Positions 28,556 through 37,817 of a stretch of DNA of 64,000 nt are shown here, piece by piece (position 1 is the stretch's first letter; every line of letters starts with the position of its first letter). The stretch covers positions 1,550,001 through 1,614,000 of the forward strand of contig NZ_CP082249.1 in assembly GCF_019879105.1 (NCBI RefSeq), given 5' to 3'. This stretch comes from Natrinema sp. SYSU A 869. GTDB lineage: Archaea; Halobacteriota; Halobacteria; Halobacteriales; Natrialbaceae. The translations under genes and the position numbers were made by a program. Below the pieces are notes generated by a model that saw only the letters and a program-made list of their open reading frames with translations, searched no databases and was not told the origin of the DNA.

Positions 28556-29560
28556 TCAGCTCCGCAGTCGGAACCCGCGTCCGTCGCCGAGGCCAGCGAT
28601 CCCAGCACCGAAGGCGTACGCGACCTGCTGGGCACCCGCGCCGATGCGGGCCATCAGTGGTCGCTCGGGTTCGAACTCCTCGACGGCCACCTCGTCGGTG
28701 TCGAGTCGGTCGGCAAGTTCGTCCTCGATCTCTCGTCGCGTCCCGAGGTGGTCGACGAGGTCCATCTCGGAGGCTTCCTCGCCGAGATAGATCCGTGCCT
28801 CAGTGTCGCGGACGAACTCCGGTTCGAGATCTCGGCCGTCGCTGACCCGCTCGACGAACGTGTCGTAGTAGTCGTCGATCAAGCCCTGGAGGTACTCGCG
28901 TTCCTCGTCCTCGAGGTCCTTCAACGGGGTACCGGCGTCCTTGAATTCGCCGGCGGCGAGCCGTTCGTAGGAGAGACCGACCTTCTCGGCGAGATCGCTG
29001 GCGTTGACACGGGAGCCGATGACGCCGATCGAGCCAACGATGCTCCCCTCGCGGGCCCAGAGTTCGTCACAGCCACTGGCGATCCAGTAGCCGCCACTGG
29101 CACAGACGTCGGTCGCGTACGCGACGGTTGGGCCATCGAACCGCTCGGCAGCGAGGCGGATATCGTCGCTGGGGACGACCTCGCCGCCGGGCGTGTTCAG
29201 CTTCAGGAGGAGCGCCCGGACGTTCTCGTCGTCGTTCGCGCGATCGATCTGGTCGACGACGTCGTCGGCCGGCGTCGCGCCCGGACTCGTCGGGAGCGGG
29301 CCGCCGCCGCCGTCTCGACTGATCGGGCCCTCGACGGTGACTTCGGCGACGTCATAGGCCGGAAACAGTGAGTCGGCGGCGTTGCTTGCGAACCGCAGGC
29401 CGACGATGACGACCACGAGCGCGACCAACACGCCCAACAGATCCGTCAGCGTCTCCGGGTAGATGATGAAGAGGGCGATGGCGACCGCCGCGGACGCGAG
29501 TCCGCCGAGGACGACCGTCAGGAGTCGATCGAGACCGCCGCTACTGACCACGGATAGCAC
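28556..29560 (-). CDS. Signal peptide peptidase SppA-like membrane protease
   Basis: Membrane serine protease of family S49, 334 residues. Two N-terminal membrane segments (about 14-35, 38-57), then LLLKLNTPGGEVVPSDDI, catalytic Ser in DVCASGGYWIASG, GSIGVIGSRVNASDLAEKVG and the catalytic Lys in AGEFKDAGTPLKDL. YLGEEASEMDLVDHLG is the usual end of the S49 core. Start is GTG complementing 29558-29560. Confidence 0.9.
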   Translation of the reverse strand: MLSVVSSGGLDRLLTVVLGGLASAAVAIALFIIYPETLTDLLGVLVALVVVIVGLRFASNAADSLFPAYDVAEVTVEGPISRDGGGGPLPTSPGATPADDVVDQIDRANDDENVRALLLKLNTPGGEVVPSDDIRLAAERFDGPTVAYATDVCASGGYWIASGCDELWAREGSIVGSIGVIGSRVNASDLAEKVGLSYERLAAGEFKDAGTPLKDLEDEEREYLQGLIDDYYDTFVERVSDGRDLEPEFVRDTEARIYLGEEASEMDLVDHLGTRREIEDELADRLDTDEVAVEEFEPERPLMARIGAGAQQVAYAFGAGIAGLGDGRGFRLRS

Positions 29561-29655
29561 CTCGAGTCATATCGATACCTAGGAGCGATTCCCGTTAAGC
29601 GTTGACGTTCCAAGACGGCAAATCATAGCCGTCTATTGGTTTTACGTAACAGTAG

Positions 29656-29668
29656 TTGTATATATATA
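29656..29668 (+). promoter_or_regulatory. TATA box of the small membrane protein gene at 29.7 kb
   Basis: An uninterrupted alternating AT run (TTGTATATATATA) lies 17-29 bases before the ATG at 29685, one of the strongest TATA-like boxes in the window. Confidence 0.55.
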
Positions 29669-29684
29669 GTAACAAGAGTTGGTG

Positions 29685-30008
29685 ATGCAATTGATGGACA
29701 AGCGGACTACACAAACGATCGGCGTATTGGGCGGGATACTCACACTCGGGTCGTATGCCGTCGTCACCGGACGAGCCGTCGAAATCACGACGGAGCCGGT
29801 CTATCTACTCGTCACGACTGCCCTCGGACTGACCGGTGCCGTCATCGAGCAGATGCGGAACAGCACGATACTGGGAGTGATATGGGCAGCCGTGACCGGC
29901 GGTTGTATCGCCGTCCTCGTCACCAGCGGGACGTGGTTCGAAGTCCTCTTTGCGTTTTTCTCAGGTGGCACCCTCGTCATGATCGGGTGGCACGCGCTCG
30001 ATCCATGA
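29685..30008 (+). CDS. Small three- to four-helix membrane protein of unknown function
   Basis: A 107-residue protein starting MQLMDKRTTQTIG. Hydrophobic segments at about 11-27, 38-54, 63-82 and 84-101. No charged catalytic pattern. The ATG at 29694 is equally compatible with the TATA box position. Codon choice and AT-rich flanks differ slightly from neighbours. Function unknown. Confidence 0.6.
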   Translation: MQLMDKRTTQTIGVLGGILTLGSYAVVTGRAVEITTEPVYLLVTTALGLTGAVIEQMRNSTILGVIWAAVTGGCIAVLVTSGTWFEVLFAFFSGGTLVMIGWHALDP

Positions 30009-30090
30009 CGTCGGACTCGCCCGACGGCAGCCTCCTCGCGGCAATCACCTATACAGCAGTCGTGTCAGGTGAACGCGAGTCCGGCTCGAT

Positions 30091-31458
30091 CTAGGGGTGC
30101 CAGAAGTCGGACATCGACCCACCGTCGGTCTGGGCCGACCGCGTCGGATCCCCGTCCGCGGCCGGCCCCGTCTCGGTCGATTCCGTTCCGTCATCCGCGA
30201 TTTCGGGCTCGATCTCGGTCTCGAGTTCGGTATCGGTCTCGGCTGCAGTGTCCGACTCGGATCGACTGTCGAGCCACGCCCGCACGAGGTTCACACCGTC
30301 TTGGAAGAACGGCACCGGATCGTCAGCGACCGCGTAGTCGAACCGGGGATGACGGACGAGCGACGTCGCGACCTCGCGTGCGGCCGCTCCGAGTGACGGC
30401 CGTTCGACGAGCGGGTACTCCTTGGTCGCCACGCTGTGCAGGTAACTGAGTTCACCCCGCAACAGATGGCCGCCAATCCCAGCCTCGTAGGTCGGCTCCG
30501 ACCTGATCGGTTCGTCCATCGCCTGCTGCCAGTAGTAGTACGGGAAGTCAGCACCCGCCCGAACCGAGAACGGCAACGACGACCAGAACCGCGGATTGAT
30601 CTCCATCAGCTTGAACTCGCCGTCCGCAGGGTCGCGCAGGAACTCGACCATCGCAAGCCCGTGCCACTCGAGTTCGCTCAGGAGCGCGCGACCGGCGGTC
30701 TCGAGCTCCGGGATGTGAACCGATTCTCGGTAAGCGCTGGGCCCGCCGCAGTATTCCCAGCCACGGCGCTGACAGTGCTGGAAGGTCGCGACCGGGTCGC
30801 CGTGATCGTAGAGCGCGAAGAAGCCGTACTCCCGCGAGTCGGGGATCCGCTCCTGGACGAGCGGGGTATGCCCACGTTTCTCGACGACCGCCTGCGGGTT
30901 CGGCCGCGTCCCCGGCCGCTGGTACTCAGTCGACCCGATCTCGGCATCGTCGAACCGCGCCCCGAGATAGGTGGGCGATGCCACGGTGTAGCGCGGCTTC
31001 ACGATCGTCTCGCGGCTCCAGTCGTCCCACTGATCGAGCAGTTCGGTCTTCGGAGCGCCGACACCGGCCGCGTCGGCAGCCGCAAAGAGTTCGACGCGAT
31101 CCTGGACGTGTCGAAGGGTCTCGAAGTCAGGCCATGGCGTCGCGATCTCGTCGGCAAACGCCGCCTTGCGCTTTGCGAGAACGTAGACATCTTCCTCACG
31201 GACTGGAATAATCGTCCGAACGGTTGGGCGTTCGGCGAGCGAGAGCAGCGCATCCCCGTATGCAGCGAGATCCGTTTCCGGATCCGGTAGCGTAACGAAC
31301 TCGTCGCGGTAGGCCGAGCTAGCCGCCGGCGTCGACCGTGACTCGGAGCCCACAATGGTCCGGACGCCCCGCGGGTGCAGTGAGCGGAGACAGGCAACGG
31401 TGCTCGGTGCATCGATCCCGGGCACGAGCACGCTCGCGTCGTCCCTGTGACGTTGCAT
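30091..31458 (-). CDS. ATP-grasp carboxylate-amine ligase-like protein
   Basis: A 455-residue ATP-grasp protein. The N-terminal preATP-grasp domain has VACLRSLHPRGVRTIVGSES; the ATP-binding core has ETIVKPRYTV, LVQERIPDSREYGFFALY and the metal ligands in FKLMEINPRFWSSLP. A low-complexity acidic tail follows residue 400. The start complementing 31456-31458 is preferred because a TATA-like TCTATAAC (around 31488-31496) would place the transcript start near 31465; an earlier ATG at 31485 is too close to it. Substrate unknown; similar haloarchaeal proteins sit with surface polymer genes. Confidence 0.82.
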   Translation of the reverse strand: MQRHRDDASVLVPGIDAPSTVACLRSLHPRGVRTIVGSESRSTPAASSAYRDEFVTLPDPETDLAAYGDALLSLAERPTVRTIIPVREEDVYVLAKRKAAFADEIATPWPDFETLRHVQDRVELFAAADAAGVGAPKTELLDQWDDWSRETIVKPRYTVASPTYLGARFDDAEIGSTEYQRPGTRPNPQAVVEKRGHTPLVQERIPDSREYGFFALYDHGDPVATFQHCQRRGWEYCGGPSAYRESVHIPELETAGRALLSELEWHGLAMVEFLRDPADGEFKLMEINPRFWSSLPFSVRAGADFPYYYWQQAMDEPIRSEPTYEAGIGGHLLRGELSYLHSVATKEYPLVERPSLGAAAREVATSLVRHPRFDYAVADDPVPFFQDGVNLVRAWLDSRSESDTAAETDTELETEIEPEIADDGTESTETGPAADGDPTRSAQTDGGSMSDFWHP

Positions 31459-31548
31459 GCCCGAAACTAGGGGGTCTTGTTGCATTGTTATAGATCGGAT
31501 AACCCGAGACATCGATCGCCGCTCCGGTTTTGCTCGGGATACGCAACG

Positions 31549-31983
31549 TTAGGTATCGAATACCTGCCGTTCGATGGCTGTATCCCTGTACGCCGTACAC
31601 CCCTGAATCCGACCGTCTCGAACCTCGAACACGTGAGCGAACGCGATATCGAAGTCTCGGTCGTCAATCGTTCCGACGTAGGCCCCCGTTACGATCATCG
31701 TCTCGCCCGCGTCGATGAACCGCTCCGGAAGCGCCTGAAGATGATCAGCTCGCTGGCCCGGCACCGTCACCACGCTCTCGAGGACCGCATCGATTCCCGT
31801 CTCCGTTCGCCCGTCGAGATCACCGGTCGTGGCGTCGGTCCAAGTAACGTCGTCTCCCAGTATCGCTGCCAGTTCGTCCGTCCCGTCCCGATCCGTGACG
31901 ACGCGATTGAACGCGGCGTAGAACTCGGTAAGGCGTTCCCGCGTTGTCGTTTGCTCGACCGACCGCTGTCTGTTCGTTGTCAT
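31549..31983 (-). CDS. SnoaL/NTF2-like small protein
   Basis: A 144-residue protein with the NTF2-like pattern LTEFYAAFNRVVTDRDGTDELAAILGDDVTW, later VTGAYVGTIDDRDFDIAFAHVFEVRDGRI. Such cone-shaped domains act as polyketide-cyclase-like enzymes or ligand binders; the role is unknown here. Start ATG complements 31981-31983. Confidence 0.78.
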   Translation of the reverse strand: MTTNRQRSVEQTTTRERLTEFYAAFNRVVTDRDGTDELAAILGDDVTWTDATTGDLDGRTETGIDAVLESVVTVPGQRADHLQALPERFIDAGETMIVTGAYVGTIDDRDFDIAFAHVFEVRDGRIQGCTAYRDTAIERQVFDT

Positions 31984-32196
31984 GACGGTGTTCGTTTCCG
32001 TTGAAAACGTGAACGGACAAAAGAGTACGATTCAGTCACACGCGGTGAGAACGTCACAAATTTCATCATATCACTTCGGCCGGACACAGAAGTGACGTGC
32101 TCGCCCACTCCAGAATTCCACAGGAGAACCGCTGCTACGCGGGTGCTTGAAAACCCCGAAAATTCGGGGAGAAAAATCGCGGTAGACGGAATCGAC

Positions 32197-33078
32197 TTAG
32201 AGCAGTCCGGTCTTCTGGAGTTTCATCAGGTCCTCGGTGTCGAGGGTTTCGCCTTCCTTGAACTTCTGATAGATCTCCTCGGCCTCCTCTTTGGCCTCCT
32301 CTTTCTTCTTGTCGCGCTCGGTCTTGCGCTCCTCCTCTTCTTCCTTGTCCAGTTCGCGCAGGCGCTTCTGGACACGAACGAAGTCCTCGTGGTGGCGGTC
32401 GGCAGCCTCCTGAGCCTCGACGAACTTCTCGTGCATCTCGTCGGCCTCGTCACGGATGTCGTCGGCCTCGCGATAGGCCTCGATCATCTGGTTGTGATGT
32501 TCCTGGGCCTTGTCCGCGAGCTCCGTGACCTTCTGGTGGTGCTGGGAGGCCTCCGATCGCACTTCTTCGGCTTCCTCGACGAGTTCCTCGAGGTCCTCGT
32601 TCTGATCGAGCTTCTGTTTGCGCTCCTCGTGCTCCTCGCGCTTGTTCTCGATCTTCTCGATGAGCTCCTTCTCGTCTTCGCTCGAGAGGACTTCGGTCTG
32701 CTGTTTGAACTCGAGTTCTTCGATCTCCTCTTCGAGTTCCTCCAAGTCCTTGCCCTCGTCGAGCTCCATGTCCGACTTGAGCTGCTCGACCTTGTCGAAC
32801 AGCTCGTTGGCTTCGGCGTTGAGCTCGTTGCGGCTCTCCTTGTGTTCTTGGACCTGCTCGTTGAGCTCGTCGCGTTTCTCGCGGTGCTCTTGAGCCTCGT
32901 CGACTTTCTCGCGGGTCTTCGCGTTGAGATCGTCACGCTTGGAGGCCCGGTCGGAAGCCATCTGGTTCAGCTCGTTTCGCCGGTCTCGCAGTTGACCAGC
33001 CATCTTGATGAGCTGTCCTTTCGATTTGTTTTCTAGGTCGTCCTCTGTCAGTTCGATGTTCTTCGATTCGTCTACCAT
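32197..33078 (-). CDS. Long archaeal coiled-coil protein
   Basis: A 293-residue protein that is almost wholly charged coiled coil (residues 20-275), rich in Glu, Lys and Arg with heptad spacing, comparable to the archaeal COG1340 group. It starts MVDESKNIELTEDDLENKSKG and ends DLMKLQKTGLL. The ATG complementing 33076-33078 is chosen; an upstream in-frame ATG at 33147 adds a stretch unlike the rest. No signal peptide or membrane segment. It may be structural or scaffold-like; in some haloarchaea, as I recall, it sits beside a phosphoserine phosphatase gene. Confidence 0.82.
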   Translation of the reverse strand: MVDESKNIELTEDDLENKSKGQLIKMAGQLRDRRNELNQMASDRASKRDDLNAKTREKVDEAQEHREKRDELNEQVQEHKESRNELNAEANELFDKVEQLKSDMELDEGKDLEELEEEIEELEFKQQTEVLSSEDEKELIEKIENKREEHEERKQKLDQNEDLEELVEEAEEVRSEASQHHQKVTELADKAQEHHNQMIEAYREADDIRDEADEMHEKFVEAQEAADRHHEDFVRVQKRLRELDKEEEEERKTERDKKKEEAKEEAEEIYQKFKEGETLDTEDLMKLQKTGLL

Positions 33079-33681
33079 GTTAGTCAAACCTCTGTGCCAT
33101 ACCCGCACCGGAGAACCGGTCGGACGGCGGTCCAAGTCGTTCGCCAACGGCTGGGCGAGTAACTCAGTGATAGCCGTCTGACCGTTCGGAGCGATAGCTC
33201 ACGATCTGCGAAACCTCGGTGAATAAGATTTCCTGTCATCGATCGTCGAGCTATACGCGCCCCGGTGGCGTTCTGGTGACTGATACTACTGCCCCCTATA
33301 ATTTAAATGTATCGGTGGTCATGCCCCTGAAAACCGTTAGCAGGGCCCTTGTTCTGCCGTGTCGGGTCATACCATGGGGAAGAGAACGCATATAAGTAAT
33401 GCTGGGTACGGGCTGTTCGGTCATTGACTGCGAGGGTGACGGTGATCCGCTCGGTGTCATGGAAATCTGTCTCGGATCGAGCCGGCACTCGACCCGTTGA
33501 AGAAGGGACCAATTCGTGACGCGACTCGAGGGAGGCCACTGAGCGTGACTCCCAGTAGCGGGCATCCGTCCGCCTCGCGGGTAACAGCTATCCATCTGCC
33601 TCGCGGATAACAAGTATACATCTACCTCGCGGGTAACAGTCCCCACAGCGTCCGAAAACCCGTTTCGGCAGTTCAACACAT
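33079..33681. other. 603-base gene-poor region with short repeats and an orphan TATA box
   Basis: No convincing gene was found; a 127-codon minus-strand frame here has no family features. Near 33389-33398 lies GCATATAAGT, a good TATA-like box on the plus strand without a suitable gene behind it. Near the right end three imperfect repeats occur (33563-33644). Confidence 0.5.
33563..33644. repeat. Three imperfect tandem repeats, 26-30 bases
   Basis: Three consecutive units begin at 33563, 33593 and 33619, each CATCYRYCTCGCGGRTAACA-like (CCTCGCGGGTAACAG, CCTCGCGGATAACAA, CCTCGCGGGTAACAG as cores). They lie in the 3' region of the convergent-free gap just after the cetZ stop codon. Confidence 0.65.
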
Positions 33682-34764
33682 CTAGAACAGGTTCTCGAGC
33701 CTGTCGTCGGCGAACTCCTCGGCGTGGTCCGTCGCTTCTGCCTCTTGGGCGTCTTTCGCATCGCGAGCGCGTTCCATGAACGCCTCGATCCGGTCGGACC
33801 GTTCCGCGCCGCCGAGCAAGACGAGTGCGCCGAGACGGTCGCTGTCCAGCGGGAAGTCACCGCCGCGAACCTGCATGCTCCCGGTTTCATCCTCGAGCCA
33901 ACGGCGGGCCCGCTCGACGCCCTTGCGCGGGATCGCGTCGGGTTGACCCGCGATGACGAGCAGCGCCGAGTCGGCCGTCGTCGCGTCCGGCAGGCTCGTT
34001 CCCGTCAATAGCGCCTGTCTCGAGACGGTCATGGCGGTTGTAATGTTCTCACTGCTGTCCTCGCTGGCGACCTCGGTCGCATAGCCCAACGCCGCGACGC
34101 CACCCGATCGGAGGGTGTTGATAACCTCGCTCGAGTCGACCACACTTTCGCCGACGCCGTCGACTGCCTCGCCGGAGGCGAAGAGCAGGCCGACCCGCTT
34201 GGCAATCCGTTCGTTGATCGTTTCGAATGCGCTCTCGATGCTCTCGCCCTGTTCGTGCCAGGCGTCGTTGTCGATCAGCAGCGTCGAATCGGCCTCTCGG
34301 AGGAGCGTCTTCAGGGAGCGACCGGCGTTGGCCTGATAGAGTGCCCCTTCGTTCCGTCCCGGAAGGATGCCGAGCGCGTAGACCGGGATATCGTAGATTT
34401 GCTGGAGGTGGTGGACGAGCACGGGTGCGCCACCGCTGCCGGTGCCGCCGCCAAGACCGGCGACGACAACGATGGCCTCCGATTTCGACGTGACGCGACC
34501 ATCAAGGTCGTTCAGTACTTGCTGGATGTCCGCCTGCATCACTTCCGTGCCGAGTTCGTTGTCGGCACCGACGCCGTGTCCGTTCACACGGTCGGCACCG
34601 ATCAACTGCGTCTCGACGGACTGGAGGGGTTGGAGGTCGGCTTCCGCGGAGTTGACAGCTAACGCACCTTGTACGGCCTCGAAACCCATGTTCGCGTCGA
34701 ACCGGGCGAGCCGCTCGGTGACGTTTCCGCCGGCCTGACCGACCCCGATCAGGGCTACCTTCAT
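33682..34764 (-). CDS. cetZ: CetZ-family tubulin-like cytoskeletal GTPase
   Basis: CetZ proteins control cell shape and motility in haloarchaea. The 360-residue protein starts MKVALIGVGQAGGNVTERLA, with nucleotide motif GVGQAGGN at 7-14 and tubulin signature GGGTGSGG at 105-112. LGILPGRNEGALYQANAGRSLKTLL is characteristic of CetZ. The C-terminal domain ends in an acidic tail. It lacks FtsZ's N-terminal extension. Which CetZ subgroup it belongs to cannot be settled here. Confidence 0.92.
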   Translation of the reverse strand: MKVALIGVGQAGGNVTERLARFDANMGFEAVQGALAVNSAEADLQPLQSVETQLIGADRVNGHGVGADNELGTEVMQADIQQVLNDLDGRVTSKSEAIVVVAGLGGGTGSGGAPVLVHHLQQIYDIPVYALGILPGRNEGALYQANAGRSLKTLLREADSTLLIDNDAWHEQGESIESAFETINERIAKRVGLLFASGEAVDGVGESVVDSSEVINTLRSGGVAALGYATEVASEDSSENITTAMTVSRQALLTGTSLPDATTADSALLVIAGQPDAIPRKGVERARRWLEDETGSMQVRGGDFPLDSDRLGALVLLGGAERSDRIEAFMERARDAKDAQEAEATDHAEEFADDRLENLF

Positions 34765-34932
34765 ACTAGTCACGTCTCTGTAAGCCCTGTTGAACGTTTC
34801 GGTGAGTTGATACGCTATTCGTCGGATCGAGCGGGGCGTCCGACTGCCAGTCCTCGAATGGTGGCGACACTGCCCGCGTACCGGCTGGCGAAGGTCACAA
34901 TACCTTTCAGCCGTATCCCCGTCCGTTCGAGT

Positions 34933-35358
34933 ATGTTCTACGAACAGCGGATGACCGTCCCCGACTCGTCTGCCGAACTCCGGGCCGAGTACGAGGACGA
35001 CCTCGTAGCGATCATCGAGCAACGCGGCGCTGGAGACGTCGCAGCCGAAACCGACCTCGAGCAGGAGACGCTCGAGGCGCTGGCTGCGGGCGAGTCGCCC
35101 GAACTGATGTTCGAGCAAGCGGCCCAAATCCAGTCGCTCGAAGACGGGGAACCGGATCCGGAGACGATAGTGACGATGGCACTCGAGCACTTGCTACTGG
35201 GAATGTCGACGGCGGTACTCGACGTCGACGCGGTCGAGAGCCACCTCGAGATCGATCTGGACGCGAAGGAGGTTCACCAGAAGATCGAGGGGCGAGCGCC
35301 GATGTCGTTCGGGGAGTTCGTCCACATCCAGTACGTGATCGCGGACAGCGCGCCGTAG
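34933..35358 (+). CDS. Haloarchaeal protein of unknown function (DUF5791-like)
   Basis: A 141-residue acidic helical protein starting MFYEQRMTVPDSSAELRAEY. It contains ETLEALAAGESPELMFEQAAQIQSL-type repeats and a conserved-looking MALEHLLLGMSTAVLDVDAV, ending APMSFGEFVHIQYVIADSAP. The DUF5791 assignment is from memory. It is divergent from cetZ with a 168-base gap and could share its promoter region. Function unknown. Confidence 0.7.
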   Translation: MFYEQRMTVPDSSAELRAEYEDDLVAIIEQRGAGDVAAETDLEQETLEALAAGESPELMFEQAAQIQSLEDGEPDPETIVTMALEHLLLGMSTAVLDVDAVESHLEIDLDAKEVHQKIEGRAPMSFGEFVHIQYVIADSAP

Positions 35359-35423
35359 ACGAGACGCTGCGGATCGCCGAATCCACCCCCGACGTTTATC
35401 CTCTATAGCGGTGTCCGTATGCC

Positions 35424-36689
35424 ATGTCCGATTCGGAGCGAAGCGAGAACCGGCGACGGGAGGTCGACGCGATTCTGGATCGCAAACCCGGCACTGTGTC
35501 CGTCACCGATCTCGAGGATCGATATCGGGTCGTCGGCGCGGCCGACCAGGGTACCTACGCGAACTGGCTCACGCCCGTCGAAGACCACTACGTTTGTCAC
35601 CGCAACGAGACGCTCGAGCCCGATGCCGACTCGTGGACGGTCGCGCTCACCGGCGCGGTCGAGCGGGACAGCACTCTCGGGATGGACGCGATTCGAGACG
35701 AGTATCCCACGGTCGCCGTCGCGCACACAATGGAGTGTGCGGGCAACGGTCGCGGCTACTTCGAGCCCGAAACGGGCAGCGTCCAGTGGGAGTACGGGGC
35801 TGTCAGCACCGCGTTCTGGACCGGCACACCGCTGCGCTCGATCCTCGCCGATCACGGCGCGGCGACTGACGACGACATGTGGCTCACCGCGGTCGGCGGC
35901 GACCGCCCCGAGGTCGAAGGCGAGAACGATTTGTTCGCCCGCTCGATTCCGCTGTCGAAGGTCCTCGAGGATTGCATTCTCGCCTACGAAATCAACGGCC
36001 AGCCGCTCCCGCCCGAACACGGCCATCCGGTCCGGTTGCTCGTTCCCGGCTGGTACGGTGTCAACAGCGTCAAATGGGTCACCGAACTCCGCGTGATGGA
36101 GAAAATGGTCCATGGCCCGGAGTGGGTGGACCGCGACGGCGACGACTACACTCGGTGGCAGCAGTCCTCCTACCGAATCCATCCCGAGGGCGTCGAACCC
36201 GAATCGAACGCGACGATTTCGACGTACGACACCTGGGAGCAGTGGGAGTCCGACGAGATCGATCAGCCATACACGTACGACGAGAACGTCAAGTCCACTA
36301 TCGGCTATCCCGAAGACGGCGCGACCGTCTCCCCGCGGGAGGACGGCACGATCGAGGTCGTTGGCGTCGCCTGGGCCGGCGACGACGACGTGACAGCGAT
36401 CGAGGTTTCGACCGACGGCGGAGAGAGCTGGGACGACGGCTCGTTCTTCGGGCCGAACTACGACTGCGCGTGGCGACTGTTTCGCTACCTGTGGGAGCCG
36501 TCGACTGGCTCGTACACCCTCTACTCCCGTGCGACTGACGAGCACGGCCGCCGCCAGCCCGCCCGAATCTCGCGGCCCGGCGAGGGCAGCGAGGATTCCG
36601 AGGACGCGGCCGACGACTATCCCTGGAACGAGGGCGGCTACGCGGAAAACGCGTTCCGCCCCCACGCAGTCGAGGTCACCGTGGAGTGA
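35424..36689 (+). CDS. Sulfite-oxidase-family molybdopterin oxidoreductase
   Basis: A 421-residue molybdenum enzyme. The Mo-cofactor domain has YVCHRNETL near residue 56-64, Cys105 in HTMECAGNGRGYF (the Mo-coordinating cysteine), GAVSTAFWTGTPLRSIL, and PGWYGVNSVKWVTEL. A C-terminal Mo-co dimerisation domain (about 295-415) has GVAWAGDDDVTAIEVSTDGG and WRLFRYLWEPSTGSYTLYSR. There is no haem domain and no Tat signal, so it is probably cytoplasmic. The substrate may be sulfite or another oxyanion. Confidence 0.88.
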   Translation: MSDSERSENRRREVDAILDRKPGTVSVTDLEDRYRVVGAADQGTYANWLTPVEDHYVCHRNETLEPDADSWTVALTGAVERDSTLGMDAIRDEYPTVAVAHTMECAGNGRGYFEPETGSVQWEYGAVSTAFWTGTPLRSILADHGAATDDDMWLTAVGGDRPEVEGENDLFARSIPLSKVLEDCILAYEINGQPLPPEHGHPVRLLVPGWYGVNSVKWVTELRVMEKMVHGPEWVDRDGDDYTRWQQSSYRIHPEGVEPESNATISTYDTWEQWESDEIDQPYTYDENVKSTIGYPEDGATVSPREDGTIEVVGVAWAGDDDVTAIEVSTDGGESWDDGSFFGPNYDCAWRLFRYLWEPSTGSYTLYSRATDEHGRRQPARISRPGEGSEDSEDAADDYPWNEGGYAENAFRPHAVEVTVE

Positions 36690-36824
36690 CCGCAATGATG
36701 CCCGACACGGCACCCCTCCCGATCGGCAGCTCCACCACTCGGGAGAGATCGAGAGAGATAGAGAGTTGACGATACTCGAGAAAACGCGGCGAACAATCCG
36801 GAAATGAGTCCTCGAGCGGTGAAA

Positions 36825-36834
36825 TTATGTATAA
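36825..36834 (+). promoter_or_regulatory. TATA-like box of the SDR gene
   Basis: TTATGTATAA lies 19-28 bases before the ATG at 36853, indicating leaderless transcription. Confidence 0.45.
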
Positions 36835-36852
36835 CCGACCACGAGTACGGCT

Positions 36853-37752
36853 ATGAACGTTGCAGTTCTCGGCTGTGGGCACGTCGGGATCGAACTCGGC
36901 CGACAGCTCGCGGCGCGAGGGCACGAGCCGATCGGCGTTCGCCGATCCGGGGAGGGGGTCGAGCGGATCGAGGATGCCGGCTTCGAAGGAGTACAGGCGG
37001 ACGTTACCGACCGCGAGGCGCTCGCAGCGGTTCCGGATGTCGACGCGATCGTCTTCGCCGCGAGCAGCGGCGGCCGGGGTGCCGAGGCCGCTCGAGAAGT
37101 CTATGTAGAGGGATTACGGACGGCGATCGAGGCGTTCGGGGAGCGCGAGAACCCGCCCAACAGACTCGTGTACACGTCCTCCACGGGGGTCCACGGCGAC
37201 CACAACGGCGACTGGGTCGACGCGGAGACGCCGATCGAGCCCACCACCGACAAGACCGAGGTGCTCGCCGAGGCCGAGCGGATTGCGCTCGAACTGCCCG
37301 ACGAGTACGGTTTCGATGGCACCGTGGCACGCTATGCAGGGCTGTACGGCCCCGGCCGATATCGACTCGAGCGCTATCTCGAAGGGCCCGTGACGGAGGG
37401 GTACCTGAACATGGTCCACCGGGACGACGCCGCCGGAGCGGTCCGCTACCTGCTCACGGAGGGCTTCGCGAGCGGCGAGGTCGTCCAGGTCGTCGACGAC
37501 GAACCAGCCTCGAAGTGGGAGTTTGCGGACTGGCTGGCAGCAGAATGTGGCGTCGCACAGCCGCCGAAGCAGACGAAGGCCGAACGGCTCACGGATGACG
37601 ACATCTCCGAGGCGGGGCGGCGACGGATCCTGACGAGCAAGCGCTGCTCGAACGAGAAACTTCGGGCGCTCGGCTACGAGTTCGCCTTTCCCACGTTCCG
37701 TGAGGGATACCGCGATGCGATCGAGTCCTACCGTAACGAGTCTGTCAACTGA
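36853..37752 (+). CDS. NAD(P)-dependent epimerase/dehydratase-like (extended SDR) protein
   Basis: A 299-residue protein with N-terminal Rossmann motif VLGCGHVGIELG at residues 5-16, YTSSTGVHGD (the catalytic Ser/Thr region, where SDRs normally have S then YxxxK), and VARYAGLYGPGR. The usual YxxxK is not evident, so classical epimerase activity is uncertain; it resembles the SDR_a5/YeeZ-like group. FRVE-type end FPTFREGYRDAIESY. It has its own promoter. Confidence 0.8.
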   Translation: MNVAVLGCGHVGIELGRQLAARGHEPIGVRRSGEGVERIEDAGFEGVQADVTDREALAAVPDVDAIVFAASSGGRGAEAAREVYVEGLRTAIEAFGERENPPNRLVYTSSTGVHGDHNGDWVDAETPIEPTTDKTEVLAEAERIALELPDEYGFDGTVARYAGLYGPGRYRLERYLEGPVTEGYLNMVHRDDAAGAVRYLLTEGFASGEVVQVVDDEPASKWEFADWLAAECGVAQPPKQTKAERLTDDDISEAGRRRILTSKRCSNEKLRALGYEFAFPTFREGYRDAIESYRNESVN

Positions 37753-37817
37753 TTATTCTCACCGACACCGGGTGAAATAAGGGGAAATTTCTTGGTGGTT
37801 CGATTTGATCACCCGAT

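Noticed and set aside
32092-33036. Leu/Val-rich plus-strand ORF resembling a membrane protein
   Set aside because: It is the antisense of a Glu/Lys-rich coiled-coil gene; CTC/GAG complementarity produces the false hydrophobic look.
33402-33500. 33-codon ORF with three cysteines behind a TATA-like box
   Set aside because: The box is only 4 bases before the ATG, too close for initiation, and no family was recognised.
33563-33644. CRISPR-like tandem repeats
   Set aside because: Only three imperfect units with almost no spacer; not a CRISPR array.
33296-33679. 127-codon minus-strand ORF in the gene-free region
   Set aside because: No family-like segments, poor acidic bias, and it covers repeats and a TATA-like box; GC-rich DNA gives many such frames.
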